NCBI RefSeq assembly: GCF_002117105.1
Contig: NZ_CP019343.1
Span: 2,666,001-2,730,000, forward strand
Origin: Oceanicoccus sagamiensis
GTDB lineage: Bacteria > Pseudomonadota > Gammaproteobacteria > Pseudomonadales > Dasaniaceae
Direction of reading: 5' to 3'
DNA: 64,000 bases
Notes under the pieces: generated by a model
The model's database searches: none
The model's input: only the letters and a program-made list of their open reading frames with translations
Told to the model about the DNA's origin: nothing
In this document: positions 51,788-63,369 of the stretch, one piece after another
Numbering within the stretch: position 1 is the stretch's first letter
Layout of the letters: each line of letters starts with the position of its first letter
Translations under genes and position numbers: made by a program

Positions 51788-53302
51788 TCAGACTAGCCGT
51801 TTTCGCTCATTCGATGGGGGAATCATCAGCGACTCGCGGTACTTGGCGATGGTGCGTCTGGCGACCTTAATCCCCTGATCACCCAGCTCGACAGTAATTT
51901 TGCTATCGCTTAAGGGCTTTTTGGGGTTTTCTGCGGCAATCAGTTTCTTGATCAGGGCGCGGATAGCGGTGGATGAGCACTCGCCACCGGAGTCTGTGCT
52001 CACATGGCTGGAGAAGAAGTACTTCAGCTCAAAGATACCCCTGGGGGTATGCATATACTTCTGTGTGGTTACTCGGGATATGGTGGACTCATGCATTTCA
52101 ACCGCTTCGGCAATATCGTGTAAAACCAGGGGTTTCATGGCCTCTTCGCCGTACTCCAAAAAGCCGCGTTGGTGTTCTACGATTTTGGTGGCTACTTTCA
52201 TCAGCGTTTCATTACGGCTTTGCAGGCTTTTCAAAAACCAGCGGGCTTCTTGCAGGTTGTCCCGCAAAAAGGTGTTGTCATCGCTATTGTCGGCGCGTTT
52301 GACCAGCGAGGCGTAGTCGCTGTTAATACGTAATTTGGGGGAGATATCGGGGTTAAGCTCCACCGTCCAGCGGCCTTTGATCTTTTTCACATAGACATCC
52401 GGGACGATGTATTCCGTGGTGTCTGGAGAAATCATCTCCCCTGGATTAGGGTTCAGGCTTTGAATCAGGCTAAGCACTTCCCGCAGGTCTGGCTCTTTTA
52501 GCTTGCTGCGGCGCATCAGCTGGGCGTAATCACGGTTACCCAGCAGCGATAGGTGGCGGTCAATCACGTTCTTGGCTTCTTTGAGCCAGGGGGTATCAGC
52601 GGATAGCTGATTCAGTTGAATCATCAGGCACTCTTGCAAATCCATGGCAGCAACACCCGGAGGGTCAAACTGCTGAATGCCGTGCAGTACCGCGACGATC
52701 TCATCAAGCTCGATATCGGGGTTATCTTTGTTAAAGCTGGTATGCAGTTGTTCTGGCGATTGGGTCAGGCGGCCATTGGCGTCTACGGCATCGATAATGG
52801 CCATGCCAATACTGCGGTCCACATCGGACATACGGGTCAGGTTAAGCTGCCATAACAGATGATCTTGCAGGGACTCGGTAATACTGTTGCGGGAATCAAA
52901 ATCAAAGTCTTCGCTGGATGAAGCCTGGGATGAGCTGGGGGTGGCGGCCGGTGCGCTGGATTGGTAAACGTCGTCCCACTGGGTATCGACTGGCAGGTCT
53001 TCTGGAATATTGTCCTGCCAATCGCTATCAGCGGCAGGCCCTTCCACTTCGGCAGTTTCAGTCTTCTTCTCGGTATTGTCGCTAAAATCGACTTCTTCGG
53101 TTTTGACCTGTTCCTGGTCACTATCGCTTTTTCGTTCGGTATCTTGTTCTTCATTGACGTCAAGCATTGGGTTACTTTCCAGTGCTTGCTGGATCTCTTG
53201 TTGCAGGTCGAGCGTAGAGAGTTGCAGTAATTTAATCGCCTGTTGTAGCTGAGGCGTCATCGTCAGTTGTTGACCGATTTTAAGCTGTAGCGATTGTTTC
53301 AT
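51788..53302 (-). CDS. rpoN: RNA polymerase sigma-54 factor
   Basis: The 504-residue sigma factor has region I ([41 protein letters not shown], a Gln/Leu-rich activator-interaction domain), an acidic linker (about 50-115), the core-binding domain and the C-terminal DNA-binding part with the HTH ([17 protein letters not shown]) and the RpoN box [10 protein letters not shown]. It directs transcription of nitrogen, motility and other genes with enhancer-binding activators. It follows lptB after a 215-base gap that may hold an internal promoter. Confidence 0.97.
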   Translation of the reverse strand: MKQSLQLKIGQQLTMTPQLQQAIKLLQLSTLDLQQEIQQALESNPMLDVNEEQDTERKSDSDQEQVKTEEVDFSDNTEKKTETAEVEGPAADSDWQDNIPEDLPVDTQWDDVYQSSAPAATPSSSQASSSEDFDFDSRNSITESLQDHLLWQLNLTRMSDVDRSIGMAIIDAVDANGRLTQSPEQLHTSFNKDNPDIELDEIVAVLHGIQQFDPPGVAAMDLQECLMIQLNQLSADTPWLKEAKNVIDRHLSLLGNRDYAQLMRRSKLKEPDLREVLSLIQSLNPNPGEMISPDTTEYIVPDVYVKKIKGRWTVELNPDISPKLRINSDYASLVKRADNSDDNTFLRDNLQEARWFLKSLQSRNETLMKVATKIVEHQRGFLEYGEEAMKPLVLHDIAEAVEMHESTISRVTTQKYMHTPRGIFELKYFFSSHVSTDSGGECSSTAIRALIKKLIAAENPKKPLSDSKITVELGDQGIKVARRTIAKYRESLMIPPSNERKRLV

Positions 53303-53517
53303 AGGCTATCGTATTACCCATACTGCATATCTCTTGCCACGAATATAGCGCTTGTTGGTACAGCGGTGCCGCTTCGAGATATGGGTTACTTAGTGTCTTA
53401 CGTGATTGAAAAATAACAAATATTTAGAAATATTACTTGTTAAACTTAAGGATAGTGTAGCGGTGGTTTTTGCTACTAGCAATACTTATACCGATTTTGC
53501 GAAAAACTCCCATTTTT

Positions 53518-54243
53518 TTACAATACAAATTGGTGTCCAAGGTAAATATCCCGCACCTTTTTGTTATTTAACACCGTTTCGGCATCGCCTTCAGAGATAA
53601 TATGGCCTTCCCCTACAATATAGGCCTTCTCACAGATATCCAGCGTCTCACGGACATTGTGGTCAGTAATCAATACGCCAATCCCCAAGGTTTTCAGGTG
53701 AGTGATAATTTGTTTGATATCGCCAACAGAGATGGGGTCTACCCCGGCAAAGGGTTCATCCAGCAGGATAAAGGAGGGCTCAGTGGCCAGTGCGCGGGCA
53801 ATCTCTACCCGGCGCCGTTCGCCCCCCGATAGCGCCATACCGAGGCTGTCGCGGATATGGGTGATATGAAACTCCTGTAGCAGGCTCTCCAGTTTATCGC
53901 TGCGCTGCTGTTTGCTGAGTTCGCTGCGCGTCTCCAGAATGGCACTGATATTGTCAGCCACCGTCAGTTTGCGAAATATCGAGGCTTCCTGAGGTAAATA
54001 GCCTATACCCTCACGGGCCCTGCCATGCATGGATAGGCCGGTCAGGTCGTTACCATTGAGCTGAATATTGCCTTTATCGGCTGTGACGATGCCGACAATC
54101 ATATAAAAACAGGTGGTTTTACCGGCACCGTTAGGCCCCAGCAAACCGACAATCTGGCCGCTGTGGACTTCCAGTGAAACGTCTTTGACCACTTGGCGAC
54201 CTTTATAGGCTTTGGCCAGGTTGTTGGCTGTCAGTACAGACAT
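53518..54243 (-). CDS. lptB: LPS export ABC ATPase LptB
   Basis: The 241-residue ATPase has Walker [10 protein letters not shown] (36-44), the Q loop (LPQEAS), the signature [15 protein letters not shown], Walker [14 protein letters not shown] and the switch His (ITDHN). With LptF/G it drives LPS extraction from the inner membrane. It is downstream of lptA by eight bases in the lptC-lptA-lptB order. Confidence 0.97.
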   Translation of the reverse strand: MSVLTANNLAKAYKGRQVVKDVSLEVHSGQIVGLLGPNGAGKTTCFYMIVGIVTADKGNIQLNGNDLTGLSMHGRAREGIGYLPQEASIFRKLTVADNISAILETRSELSKQQRSDKLESLLQEFHITHIRDSLGMALSGGERRRVEIARALATEPSFILLDEPFAGVDPISVGDIKQIITHLKTLGIGVLITDHNVRETLDICEKAYIVGEGHIISEGDAETVLNNKKVRDIYLGHQFVL

Positions 54244-54251
54244 GGTCTTCC

Positions 54252-54833
54252 TTATGGTTGCTTTGAATTGTTATTCTCAGTCGTGGGGCTGGCTTCGGTG
54301 TCGCTACTGGTTTCAGGGATCAGTACCATCTGCACACGGCTGGACTCATCTTTTCCGCCCTGTGCCTTAACTTGCTCCGAGGCGATATTATATTCGATTT
54401 TCTGGCCGGTGACGGTAGTGCCATTTTGCTCAATGGATGCATTATCGCTCAAAATCACCGTGTCCTGTTTTAAACGATAATCCAGTTTATTGGCATCGGC
54501 CTTAATGGGGGCTTTGGCGGGGTCAGACTGTTGTTCAAAGTGGGCTGGCTTGCCCAGGGCGACAATCGATATCACTTTTCTGTTTTTGCTGCGGACGACG
54601 ATATGGTCGCCAGAAATTTTTAGTGAGCCCTGAGTCATCAGTACATTGCCAAAATACTCGGTGATTTCACCGTCTGTGTTGGTCTTCTGGCTGGCTCGGT
54701 CAGACTGGATATTGATCGGCAGTTTACTGTCTTCAGGCAGAGCCATTGACGTTTGATGTAACAAAGCCAGCACAAGTGTAGCCAGGGTGTAGCTTAATCT
54801 ATGGCGCATTTTCGGGTACCGCTGTAGGTTCAT
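54252..54833 (-). CDS. lptA: LPS periplasmic bridge protein LptA
   Basis: The 193-residue protein has a signal peptide (to about MALPEDSK) and an OstA-type beta-jellyroll: [42 protein letters not shown] and [14 protein letters not shown]. It forms the periplasmic bridge for LPS between LptC and LptD. The ATG at 54833 has a strong AGGGGAC just upstream and overlaps lptC by 35 bases; ATG 54809 is an alternative. Confidence 0.93.
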   Translation of the reverse strand: MNLQRYPKMRHRLSYTLATLVLALLHQTSMALPEDSKLPINIQSDRASQKTNTDGEITEYFGNVLMTQGSLKISGDHIVVRSKNRKVISIVALGKPAHFEQQSDPAKAPIKADANKLDYRLKQDTVILSDNASIEQNGTTVTGQKIEYNIASEQVKAQGGKDESSRVQMVLIPETSSDTEASPTTENNNSKQP

Positions 54834-55389
54834 ATTGTCCCCTGACCTGATCGAGTAGGGCGATATTTTTGCTCGTTAAGTTGGCCTTCATGCCGATGGC
54901 TCTGGTAAAGCCGTTATTGTTACGCAGGGTAACCGGTTTGTCAGTATTAGCCAGCTTGGCATTGGGGTAAATAAAAAGCTGGGGTGTTTTTAACGACGAT
55001 TGTTTGTTCTCGTTAATAATTTCTACACGTTGTTCCAGATCCACTTTATTGCCGCCGTCATACACAGTGCCGGTTAGTGCGTGAATTTCCCAGGTTGCCT
55101 GGCCCGCTTGAAAAACCTGAAAATAAGGCATTTTTAAACTAACAGTATCGGCTTTGGGGTTATGTTCGAGTGTCTCGCTATTCATAATAAAATCTAAGAG
55201 CCCCGCCTCGTCATACTGCCGTGTATGGCTATTAGTCAGGTAAAAGTCTGGCCGTTGTTTGGCTTTGCTGGTGCTGGTAAATGTGGGGGGAGTGCCCGTC
55301 TCGGAATACGCCAATAAAAACACCAGCAACACCAGCCCCGCGATGGCTGCGATAAGAGTATTGATATTTCTGGTGCTAAATAGTTTCAT
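54799..55389 (-). CDS. lptC: LPS export protein LptC
   Basis: The 196-residue protein has one N-terminal membrane helix (TLIAAIAGLVLLVFLLAYSETG) and an OstA-like domain: KQRPDFYLTNSHTRQYDEAGLLDFIMNSETLEHNP, then TGTVYDGGNKVDLEQRVEIINEN. It passes LPS from LptBFG to LptA. The ATG is directly preceded by four tandem heptamers and no Shine-Dalgarno sequence. The usual neighbour kdsC, between kdsD and lptC, is missing. Confidence 0.92.
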   Translation of the reverse strand: MKLFSTRNINTLIAAIAGLVLLVFLLAYSETGTPPTFTSTSKAKQRPDFYLTNSHTRQYDEAGLLDFIMNSETLEHNPKADTVSLKMPYFQVFQAGQATWEIHALTGTVYDGGNKVDLEQRVEIINENKQSSLKTPQLFIYPNAKLANTDKPVTLRNNNGFTRAIGMKANLTSKNIALLDQVRGQYEPTAVPENAP

Positions 55390-55417
55390 CAGTTTTCAGT
55401 TTTCAGTTTTCAGTTTT
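55390..55417 (-). repeat. Heptanucleotide tandem repeat before lptC
   Basis: On the minus strand the unit AAAACTG occurs four times (about 28 bases) between the kdsD stop and the lptC ATG. It occupies the place of the lptC ribosome-binding site and of the lost kdsC gene. Slippage would change the spacing by seven bases and could alter lptC translation. Confidence 0.75.
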
Positions 55418-56396
55418 AAGCAACACCGGCGTTGAGTAAGTCGTGCAGGTGGACTGCGCCAATAGGCTGCTTGTCCTCATCAATAACCGCGAGCACGCTG
55501 ATCTTACCATTATCCATAATTGCCAGCGCTTCGGCGGCTAACATATTGGCGCTGGCGGTTTTACAGTCGGTGGTCATTACGTCGTTGATGGTGGTGTTGT
55601 GAATATCAATATTCTGGTCCAGTGTGCGGCGCAAATCACCATCAGTAAAAATACCCAGCAGGATATTGTCTGTGCCGACAATAGTGGTCATGCCCAGGCC
55701 TTTGCTGGTGACTTCAAGCAGGGCATCACTCAGTTTGGTGCCGCTATTGACCTTGGGTATTAACTGGCCGGTGTGCATGACATCAGACACTTTTAACAAC
55801 AGCCTGCGCCCCAGTGCGCCGCCGGGGTGAGAGAAGGCAAAATCTTCGGCGCTAAAGCCTTTTGCTTCCAGCAGCGCGATAGCCAGCGCATCACCCATCA
55901 CCAGCGAGGCGGTGGTGCTGGAGGTTGGGGCCAGGTCCAGCGGGCAGGCTTCTTCGCTGACTTTAACATTGAGATCCACATCCGCGGATGTTGACAGGGT
56001 GGATTGTGCATTGCCGGTCATGCTAATCAGCGGTGTGCCCATTCTTTTTAGCAGTGGCAGCAGGGTCAGTACCTCGGCGGTATTTCCAGAGTTTGATAGC
56101 GCGAGAACCACATCGTCAGGGGTGATCATACCCATATCACCGTGGCTGGCTTCACCGGGGTGTACAAACATGGCCGGTGTGCCAGTACTGGCCAGTGTGG
56201 CTGCTATTTTGGTGCCAATATGGCCCGACTTGCCCATGCCGGTGACCACGACGCGGCCTTTGCAGGCCAGCATTAATTCGCAGGCCTGGTCAAAACGGTG
56301 GTCGATCCGGTCGATGAGTTCGTTGACGGCATCTCTTTCCATGGTAATGGTGCGCAGGGCAGACTTTCTGAATAGAGATGAGGAAGGTTCAGTCAT
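55416..56396 (-). CDS. kdsD: D-arabinose 5-phosphate isomerase KdsD
   Basis: The 326-residue enzyme has an N-terminal SIS domain (ACKGRVVVTGMGKSGHIGTKIAATLASTGTPAMFVHPGEASHGDMGMI and ALSNSGNTAEVLTLLPLLKRMG) and two CBS domains (about 205-326). It converts ribulose-5-phosphate to arabinose-5-phosphate, the first step to Kdo. It lies between the CaCA antiporter and lptC. KdsC, which normally follows, is not between them. Confidence 0.96.
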   Translation of the reverse strand: MTEPSSSLFRKSALRTITMERDAVNELIDRIDHRFDQACELMLACKGRVVVTGMGKSGHIGTKIAATLASTGTPAMFVHPGEASHGDMGMITPDDVVLALSNSGNTAEVLTLLPLLKRMGTPLISMTGNAQSTLSTSADVDLNVKVSEEACPLDLAPTSSTTASLVMGDALAIALLEAKGFSAEDFAFSHPGGALGRRLLLKVSDVMHTGQLIPKVNSGTKLSDALLEVTSKGLGMTTIVGTDNILLGIFTDGDLRRTLDQNIDIHNTTINDVMTTDCKTASANMLAAEALAIMDNGKISVLAVIDEDKQPIGAVHLHDLLNAGVA

Positions 56397-56450
56397 AACT
56401 CAATAATGCTCTTTTGGTTGATAGCGCAAGGGCTGTGATTATTAAGGGTG

Positions 56451-57467
56451 TCATAAGGGTGCGGCGACCGGAAACAGTAAATAATAATAAGCGAAATAAC
56501 ACAACAACAATAAGGCTCCATCGCCGCGGCCAATCGTCGCTACATGTTTTGCGCTGAGTGCTGGTTCAGCTAAAGTCTGCGCCTGCCTATTATAGCGCCA
56601 TTGGCGCAGCCACATTAAGACTGCCAGTAGCACCGTTAGTGCCGTCATAAAGATATAATCACGGTTAAACACCGCGGTTTCAAGTGTGTCCGGCGCAATC
56701 AGCGCTGGCATAGCCATAACCGCCAGCAGGTTAAATAGATTGGAACCAACCACATTGCCAATGGCGATATCATGGTGGCCTTTAAGGGCGCTGGCAGCGC
56801 TGGCGGCCAGTTCGGGTAAGCTGGTACCAATCGCGACTACCGTTAAGCCAATAATCAATTCACTGACACCGAAAGCCAGGGCAATTTCTCTGGCGCCCCA
56901 GACCAGTAACCTTGAACTCAGCACTAATAGCACCAGCCCCAGAAAGAATAGCCACCAGGCCTTGCTCTGGGTTAATTCAGGAATATGTTCAACATCGGCT
57001 TCATGCTCGGCATCGGGTTGATGGGATTTACTATTAACCAGATAGTAGAAAATACCCGCCAGTATCAGTAAAAAGGCCACGCCGTCCATCAGTCCCAGAT
57101 GGTGGTCATAGAGAAAAAAGATGGCAGCAAAGGTGGCGCCCAGAAGCAGGGGGATTTCTCGCCTAAGCAGTGTTTTGGAGATGGGGATTGGAGAGATTAA
57201 TGCGGTAACCCCCAGCACCAGGCCAATATTAGCCAGATTAGAGCCCAGTGCATTGCCTACTGCCAGACCTCCGGCGTTATCCATGGCCGCATTAATGGCC
57301 ACAATAATCTCAGGTGCGGATGTACCCAGAGCCACAATTGTCAGACCGATCATAATCGGTGCCATGCCCAGATTACGGGCGATACCGGCGGCGCCAGCGA
57401 CAAAGCGGTCGGCGCTCCAGATTAAGCCAATAAAGCCGATGATAATGGCGGAGAGAGTAAGAAGCAT
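56451..57467 (-). CDS. CaCA-family calcium/sodium antiporter (YrbG)
   Basis: The 338-residue inner-membrane protein has two inverted halves of five helices, each with an alpha repeat: GLTIVALGTSAPEIIVAINAA and GNALGSNLANIGLVLG in the first, GLTVVAIGTSLPELAASAASAL and GNVVGSNLFNLLAVM in the second. It matches YrbG-type antiporters, which exchange sodium for calcium or a related cation. It lies upstream of kdsD as in E. coli and is divergent from mlaC. Confidence 0.93.
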   Translation of the reverse strand: MLLTLSAIIIGFIGLIWSADRFVAGAAGIARNLGMAPIMIGLTIVALGTSAPEIIVAINAAMDNAGGLAVGNALGSNLANIGLVLGVTALISPIPISKTLLRREIPLLLGATFAAIFFLYDHHLGLMDGVAFLLILAGIFYYLVNSKSHQPDAEHEADVEHIPELTQSKAWWLFFLGLVLLVLSSRLLVWGAREIALAFGVSELIIGLTVVAIGTSLPELAASAASALKGHHDIAIGNVVGSNLFNLLAVMAMPALIAPDTLETAVFNRDYIFMTALTVLLAVLMWLRQWRYNRQAQTLAEPALSAKHVATIGRGDGALLLLCYFAYYYLLFPVAAPL

Positions 57468-57675
57468 AAGTCGGGGCTTATCGGCTGGTTTATGGGTGGC
57501 AGCATTATATAGAGCTTGAGCAGAAAGGGTATTGTTTCTAGCCGCTGCGATGAACTTAAATCAGCGCTAAGGCTCTGATAAAAGGCATCATTTGGCCAGC
57601 AGGCCTTTTACCAGCGAGCATTTTTAGTTACATTATCGGCATAATTAAATGTCAGGGTAGTCGGGAACGGATTTT

Positions 57676-58401
57676 ATGAAGGTATTACAGACAGTGGCAT
57701 CGATTGCTGCTTATTCCACCAGGGTTTTATTGCTGTCGCTGATGGTGAGTTTGTCGGCCGCTACAGCGATGGCTCAGTCAGTGCCCGCCGCGGCTCAACA
57801 GGCGCCCAGTGCCAATGATGTGGTGCAGGCGACGACAGATCGGGTGATGAAAATTATCACTGACGCTCAGGTCTATTACGAGACTGACCCCAACCGTTTT
57901 TATCTGGAGATTGAAGCGGTACTGGCTGATGTTGTTGACTTCAATAGTTTTGCCCGCGGCGTTATGGGCCCTTATGCCAGTAAAAAGCAGTATATGGCGC
58001 TGAAAACACCAGAGGAAAAAAACGCCTTTAAGGGCCGTATGAAGCGTTTTGCCGATACTTTCAAAGATGGCCTGGTACAAACCTATGCCAAGGGCTTGCT
58101 GGCGTTTAACGGCAATCGAATTGAAGTGCTGCCACCCGCAGAGGGCGCGGCTACAGAGGGCAGTGTCACCGTTATCCAGCATATTTATGGTGAGAGTGAA
58201 AAGCCCTATGTCGTGCAGTATAAAATGCGTAAAAACCGTTCGGGTGAGTGGAAGTTGCGCAATGTAACGATTGAGGCCATTAATTTAGGCAAGGTTTACC
58301 AGAGCCAATTTAGTTCTGCGGCAAAGCAATACAATGGCGATATTGATGCTGTTATCGATAATTGGTCAGTTGACCCTACCTCTAAGGATGCTGATGCTTA
58401 A
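57676..58401 (+). CDS. mlaC: Phospholipid-binding protein MlaC
   Basis: The 241-residue periplasmic protein has a signal peptide (ending near TAMAQS) and the MlaC fold: DPNRFYLEIEAVLADVVDFNSFARGVMGPYASKKQY, FKDGLVQTYAKGLLAF and a C-terminal KVYQSQF...IDAVIDNW helix. It normally ferries phospholipids between MlaA-porin and the MlaFEDB complex. In most gammaproteobacteria mlaFED lies just upstream and mlaB just downstream, but none of them is here. Confidence 0.93.
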   Translation: MKVLQTVASIAAYSTRVLLLSLMVSLSAATAMAQSVPAAAQQAPSANDVVQATTDRVMKIITDAQVYYETDPNRFYLEIEAVLADVVDFNSFARGVMGPYASKKQYMALKTPEEKNAFKGRMKRFADTFKDGLVQTYAKGLLAFNGNRIEVLPPAEGAATEGSVTVIQHIYGESEKPYVVQYKMRKNRSGEWKLRNVTIEAINLGKVYQSQFSSAAKQYNGDIDAVIDNWSVDPTSKDADA

Positions 58402-58565
58402 GTCAATTGCGCTTCACAGAGCAATGACGACTCGCTATTAGCCCCCGTTTTCCGTACAATCGCCGCCTTTTCCGAGTTACCGAGCCTGCTTGTCGCAATC
58501 CCTCGGTAGCTCAATAAATAGTCTGCTAATCTGTCAATAGTCTTATCCGGGCTGTGGAGTTAAAT

Positions 58566-58805
58566 ATGGAACCCGAAAACGTCAAACAACTGCTGCAAGC
58601 ACATCTCGACGATTGCGATATTGAGGTGGCAGGCGATGGCCGTCATTTTGATATTACGGTGGTAGGTGATGTTTTTGAGGGCCTGAATGCGGTCAAAAAA
58701 CAGCAGCTGGTTTATGCTGCGCTAAATCCACAGATTGCTGACGGCAGCATTCACGCCGTTAATATGAAGACGTTTACCCGCGCCGAATGGCAGCAAAATA
58801 ACTAG
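58566..58805 (+). CDS. ibaG: BolA-family protein IbaG
   Basis: The ATG at 58566 is preceded by GTGGAG (six-base spacing), so the earlier GTG belongs to the ribosome-binding site. The 79-residue protein has the BolA fold with VKQLLQAHL, DCDIEVAGDGRHFDITVVGDVF and KKQQLVYAALN. IbaG-type proteins work with monothiol glutaredoxins in iron-sulfur metabolism. It is located directly upstream of murA, as in many gammaproteobacteria. Confidence 0.93.
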   Translation: MEPENVKQLLQAHLDDCDIEVAGDGRHFDITVVGDVFEGLNAVKKQQLVYAALNPQIADGSIHAVNMKTFTRAEWQQNN

Positions 58806-60077
<1,272 letters not shown>

Positions 60078-60110
60078 TTAAAGCACTTAATAGATAGAAA
60101 GAAAAGCACT

Positions 60111-60746
60111 ATGGACCAACAAGTTATTATCGCCCTAACCAAAGGTCGTATTCTCAAAGAGACGCTACCGTTATTGGCGGCGGCCGGTATTGAGCCGATT
60201 GAAGATATTAGTAAAAGTCGCAAGTTGATTTTTGATACCAATCAAGCGGATATCCGTCTTTTGGTGATCCGTGGCTCGGATGTGCCGACCTATGTACAGC
60301 ATGGCGCTGCTGATATGGGCGTGTCCGGCAAAGATATGTTGTTAGAAGCCGGTGGTGCTGATTTATATGAGTCTCTGGATTTAAATATTTCAAAATGCCG
60401 GTTAATGACAGCCGGGCTGGTTGGTAAAGCATTGCCCCAGGGCCGAGTGCGTATCGCTACTAAATTTACCAATGTCGCCAAGCGTTATTGTGCAGAAAAA
60501 GGCATCCAGGCAGATATTATTAAATTATATGGTGCCATGGAGTTGGCGCCGTTAATGGATTTGGCGGATATGATTGTTGATATCGTGGATACCGGCAATA
60601 CCCTAAAAGCTAATGGTATGGAACCACAGGATTTAATTGCCGATATTAGTTCGCGTCTGGTGGTTAATCGTGCCGCGATGAAGCGCAAACATCAGCGTAT
60701 TTCGCAAATTATTGAACAGCTGCGCGCAGCGGTAGAGGCGGCTTAA
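60111..60746 (+). CDS. hisG: ATP phosphoribosyltransferase, short form HisG
   Basis: The 211-residue catalytic subunit begins histidine synthesis: [38 protein letters not shown] and [21 protein letters not shown]. It lacks the C-terminal regulatory ACT-like domain of the long form, so it should need HisZ, not encoded here. It is directly followed by hisD with no gap. Confidence 0.96.
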   Translation: MDQQVIIALTKGRILKETLPLLAAAGIEPIEDISKSRKLIFDTNQADIRLLVIRGSDVPTYVQHGAADMGVSGKDMLLEAGGADLYESLDLNISKCRLMTAGLVGKALPQGRVRIATKFTNVAKRYCAEKGIQADIIKLYGAMELAPLMDLADMIVDIVDTGNTLKANGMEPQDLIADISSRLVVNRAAMKRKHQRISQIIEQLRAAVEAA

Positions 60747-62051
60747 ATGTCTGGCTCCATCACTCGATTGCATGCCAATCAAGCGGATTTTGAACAGCGC
60801 TTAAGCCAGTTGTTGGCTTGGGATGCGGTGTCTGATGAGTCTGTTGTCGGCGTGGTTGATGAAGTGATTGCTGCTGTGAAAGAACGTGGTGATCAAGCGC
60901 TGTTAGACTATACCAATCGCTTTGATCGTACGAATGCCAATGCCATGACTGAACTGGTTATGGATAAAGTGCAAATAGCACAATCCCTGTCGATGATCTC
61001 GGCAGAAGAGCGGGCGGCACTGGAAACAGCGGCCCATCGAATTCGCTCCTACCATGAACACCAAAAGCAAGATTCCTGGTCCTATACCGAAGCGGATGGC
61101 ACCGTGCTGGGGCAGCAAATTACGGCGCTGGAAAAAGTGGGTGTCTATGTCCCCGGCGGTAAAGCAGCTTATCCATCCACGGTATTGATGGATGTGATTC
61201 CCGCTAAAGTGGCGGGTGTTGAACAAATTGTTATGACCAGCCCGACACCCGATGGCGAAATTAATCATATTGTATTGGCCGCAGCGGCGATTGCCGGTGT
61301 AGACCAGGTTATAACTGTTGGCGGTGCGCAGGCGATTGCCGCTTTGGCTTATGGTACTGATACGATTCCACAGGTGGATAAAATTGTTGGGCCGGGCAAT
61401 ATTTTTGTGGCAACGGCCAAGCGTCAGGTCTTTGGCCAGGTTGGTTTGGATATGATTGCCGGGCCTTCAGAAATTTTAGTGATCTGCGATGGGCAAACCG
61501 ACCCTGACTGGATTGCCATGGATTTATTTTCACAGGCCGAGCACGATGAAGATGCTCAGTCTATTTTGGTTTGTCCCGATGCCGACTTTATCGATCAGGT
61601 TGAAGCCAGTATCAAAAAATTACTGCCAACGCTGGAACGGGAAGCGATTGCTTCAGCCTCTCTGTATAACCGCGGTGCTTTAATTCAAGTGGAAGATATG
61701 GCGCAGGCGATTGCCGTGTGTAACCGTATTGCACCGGAGCACTTGGAATTATCCGTTGAAGATCCAGAGGCACTGTTACCGCAGATTAAACATGCAGGCG
61801 CTATCTTTATGGGGCGCTACACCTCGGAAGCATTGGGCGACTATTGTGCTGGCCCCAACCATGTTTTACCGACCTCGGGTACGGTGCGTTTTTCATCGCC
61901 GTTGGGTGTATATGATTTTCAAAAGCGCAGTTCAATTATTCACTGCTCGGAGGAAGGAGCCTCTGAGTTGGGTAAGGTCGCTTCTGTGTTGGCTCGGGGC
62001 GAATCGTTAACAGCTCACGCCCGTTCTGCGGAATACCGTATTAAAAAATAA
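60747..62051 (+). CDS. hisD: Histidinol dehydrogenase HisD
   Basis: The 434-residue zinc enzyme performs the last two steps of histidine synthesis. It has the signature [39 protein letters not shown] and the catalytic PEHLEL, and ends near [12 protein letters not shown]. It follows hisG with no gap. The next gene usually found, hisC, is absent; a REP pair follows instead. Confidence 0.97.
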   Translation: MSGSITRLHANQADFEQRLSQLLAWDAVSDESVVGVVDEVIAAVKERGDQALLDYTNRFDRTNANAMTELVMDKVQIAQSLSMISAEERAALETAAHRIRSYHEHQKQDSWSYTEADGTVLGQQITALEKVGVYVPGGKAAYPSTVLMDVIPAKVAGVEQIVMTSPTPDGEINHIVLAAAAIAGVDQVITVGGAQAIAALAYGTDTIPQVDKIVGPGNIFVATAKRQVFGQVGLDMIAGPSEILVICDGQTDPDWIAMDLFSQAEHDEDAQSILVCPDADFIDQVEASIKKLLPTLEREAIASASLYNRGALIQVEDMAQAIAVCNRIAPEHLELSVEDPEALLPQIKHAGAIFMGRYTSEALGDYCAGPNHVLPTSGTVRFSSPLGVYDFQKRSSIIHCSEEGASELGKVASVLARGESLTAHARSAEYRIKK

Positions 62052-62058
62052 CCTTATC

Positions 62059-62132
62059 CGTAGGGTGGATTATAATCCACTACATCCTGCCTCCTGATCG
62101 TTCAAAATGGGTGGATTATAATCCACCCTACG
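62059..62132. repeat. REP-type paired palindromes (element B)
   Basis: Two GTGGATTATAATCCAC palindromes in inverted orientation, with outer GTAGGG/CCCTAC arms, the same element type as at 45070-45139. It lies between the convergent hisD and protease genes and may act as a transcript end. Confidence 0.82.
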
Positions 62133-62140
62133 GGGCGGTT

Positions 62141-63286
62141 TTATTCTCTGGAGTTTGGTCGGCTGCCCACTACGGCATTCACATTCATGGTTTGACCTTC
62201 CCTGACAATTTCAATAGCGACTTCTTCGCCGGGGCGGGTGGCGGCAATAAGATTCATTCCCGCATGGCCATCACCTACCGGTTGGCCGTTAATACTGGTA
62301 ATAATATCGCCCCCCATTAAACCGCTGTCGTCAGCTGGTCCGTCGCGATAAGTGCCGGTGATAATAACGCCATTGTTAAAGGGCAAGTTATACGATTCTG
62401 CAATCGTGCCGGGTACTGCCTGCACCTCAATACCCAGCCAGCCCCTGATTACTTTTCCATACTGGATAAGGTCGGACATAATTCTTAAGGCCAGATCAGA
62501 AGGCGTGGCCAGGCCAATGCCCTGTGAGCCACCGGAATTACTTTGAATGGCCGTATTAATCCCGAGCAAATGGCCCTGAGCATCAACTAATGCGCCACCT
62601 GAATTACCGGGGTTAATCGCAGCATCGGTTTGAATAAAATTTTCATAGGTGGTCAGCCTTAAACCATAGCGGCCCGTGGCGCTGATAATGCCCTGGGTCA
62701 CGGTGTGGCCAAACCCATAGGGGTTGCCAATAGCCAGTACCACATCGCCGACCATGGCCTGTGACGGATCGCCGATGGTAATAGTTTCGAGATTGTTTAA
62801 GCTGATTTTCAATACCGCTAAATCGGTTTCCGGGTCGGTACCTATCACCGAGGCCAGTGCTTCGCGGCCATCTTGCAGCAGCACTAAAATTTCATCGGCA
62901 TCTTTAATCACATGATTGTTCGTTAGAATATAGCCATTAGGATTAATAATAATGCCGGAGCCCAAACTGCGTTCTACCCGTTCTTTCTGCCGGATATTAT
63001 TTTTCTGTAAAAAGTAACGGAAAAAAGGGTCTCTGTATTTAGGGGGTAGCTCCTGAGTGACTCTCTTGCTGGTATAAATATTTACCACGGCAGGGGCTGC
63101 TTGCTTTACCGCTTGTGAATAAGAATAGGGGCCTTGTGAGCCAGGTGGGGCTGTAATTTGCTGGCTTTGGCCGCTGCCCGGATGATTGTTTAGCCCTAAC
63201 AGGTTGGGGAAGTGGTCCAAAATAATTATAGCGGCTAATAAACCGCATACTACCGGCCAGCGCAAAAATTGGAGCAGCTCTTTCAT
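62141..63286 (-). CDS. DegS/AlgW-type periplasmic serine protease
   Basis: From ATG 63286 the protein has about 381 residues; an upstream ATG at 63337 would add 17. It has one membrane anchor (LLQFLRWPVVCGLLAAIIIL), a trypsin-like domain with catalytic His (TNNHVIKDAD), Asp (DPETDLAVLK) and Ser (INPGNSGGALVD), and one PDZ domain (GWLGIEVQAVPG, GVIITGTYRDGPADDSGLMGGDIITSING). This single-PDZ, anchored form is DegS/AlgW, which senses misfolded outer-membrane proteins and cuts the anti-sigma-E factor. The symbol is left open because the two names differ between taxa. Confidence 0.93.
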   Translation of the reverse strand: MKELLQFLRWPVVCGLLAAIIILDHFPNLLGLNNHPGSGQSQQITAPPGSQGPYSYSQAVKQAAPAVVNIYTSKRVTQELPPKYRDPFFRYFLQKNNIRQKERVERSLGSGIIINPNGYILTNNHVIKDADEILVLLQDGREALASVIGTDPETDLAVLKISLNNLETITIGDPSQAMVGDVVLAIGNPYGFGHTVTQGIISATGRYGLRLTTYENFIQTDAAINPGNSGGALVDAQGHLLGINTAIQSNSGGSQGIGLATPSDLALRIMSDLIQYGKVIRGWLGIEVQAVPGTIAESYNLPFNNGVIITGTYRDGPADDSGLMGGDIITSINGQPVGDGHAGMNLIAATRPGEEVAIEIVREGQTMNVNAVVGSRPNSRE

Positions 63287-63369
63287 CGTTTGGTTAAACC
63301 ACGCTTGAGATTTACTATTGATGCTGTAGCCTACCATGAGTTTTGTTTGAGTACTAAGAGTGAGTCGCT

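Noticed and set aside
55390-55417. Short CRISPR or attachment site upstream of lptC
   Set aside because: Units are only seven bases and directly tandem, so it is a simple sequence repeat.
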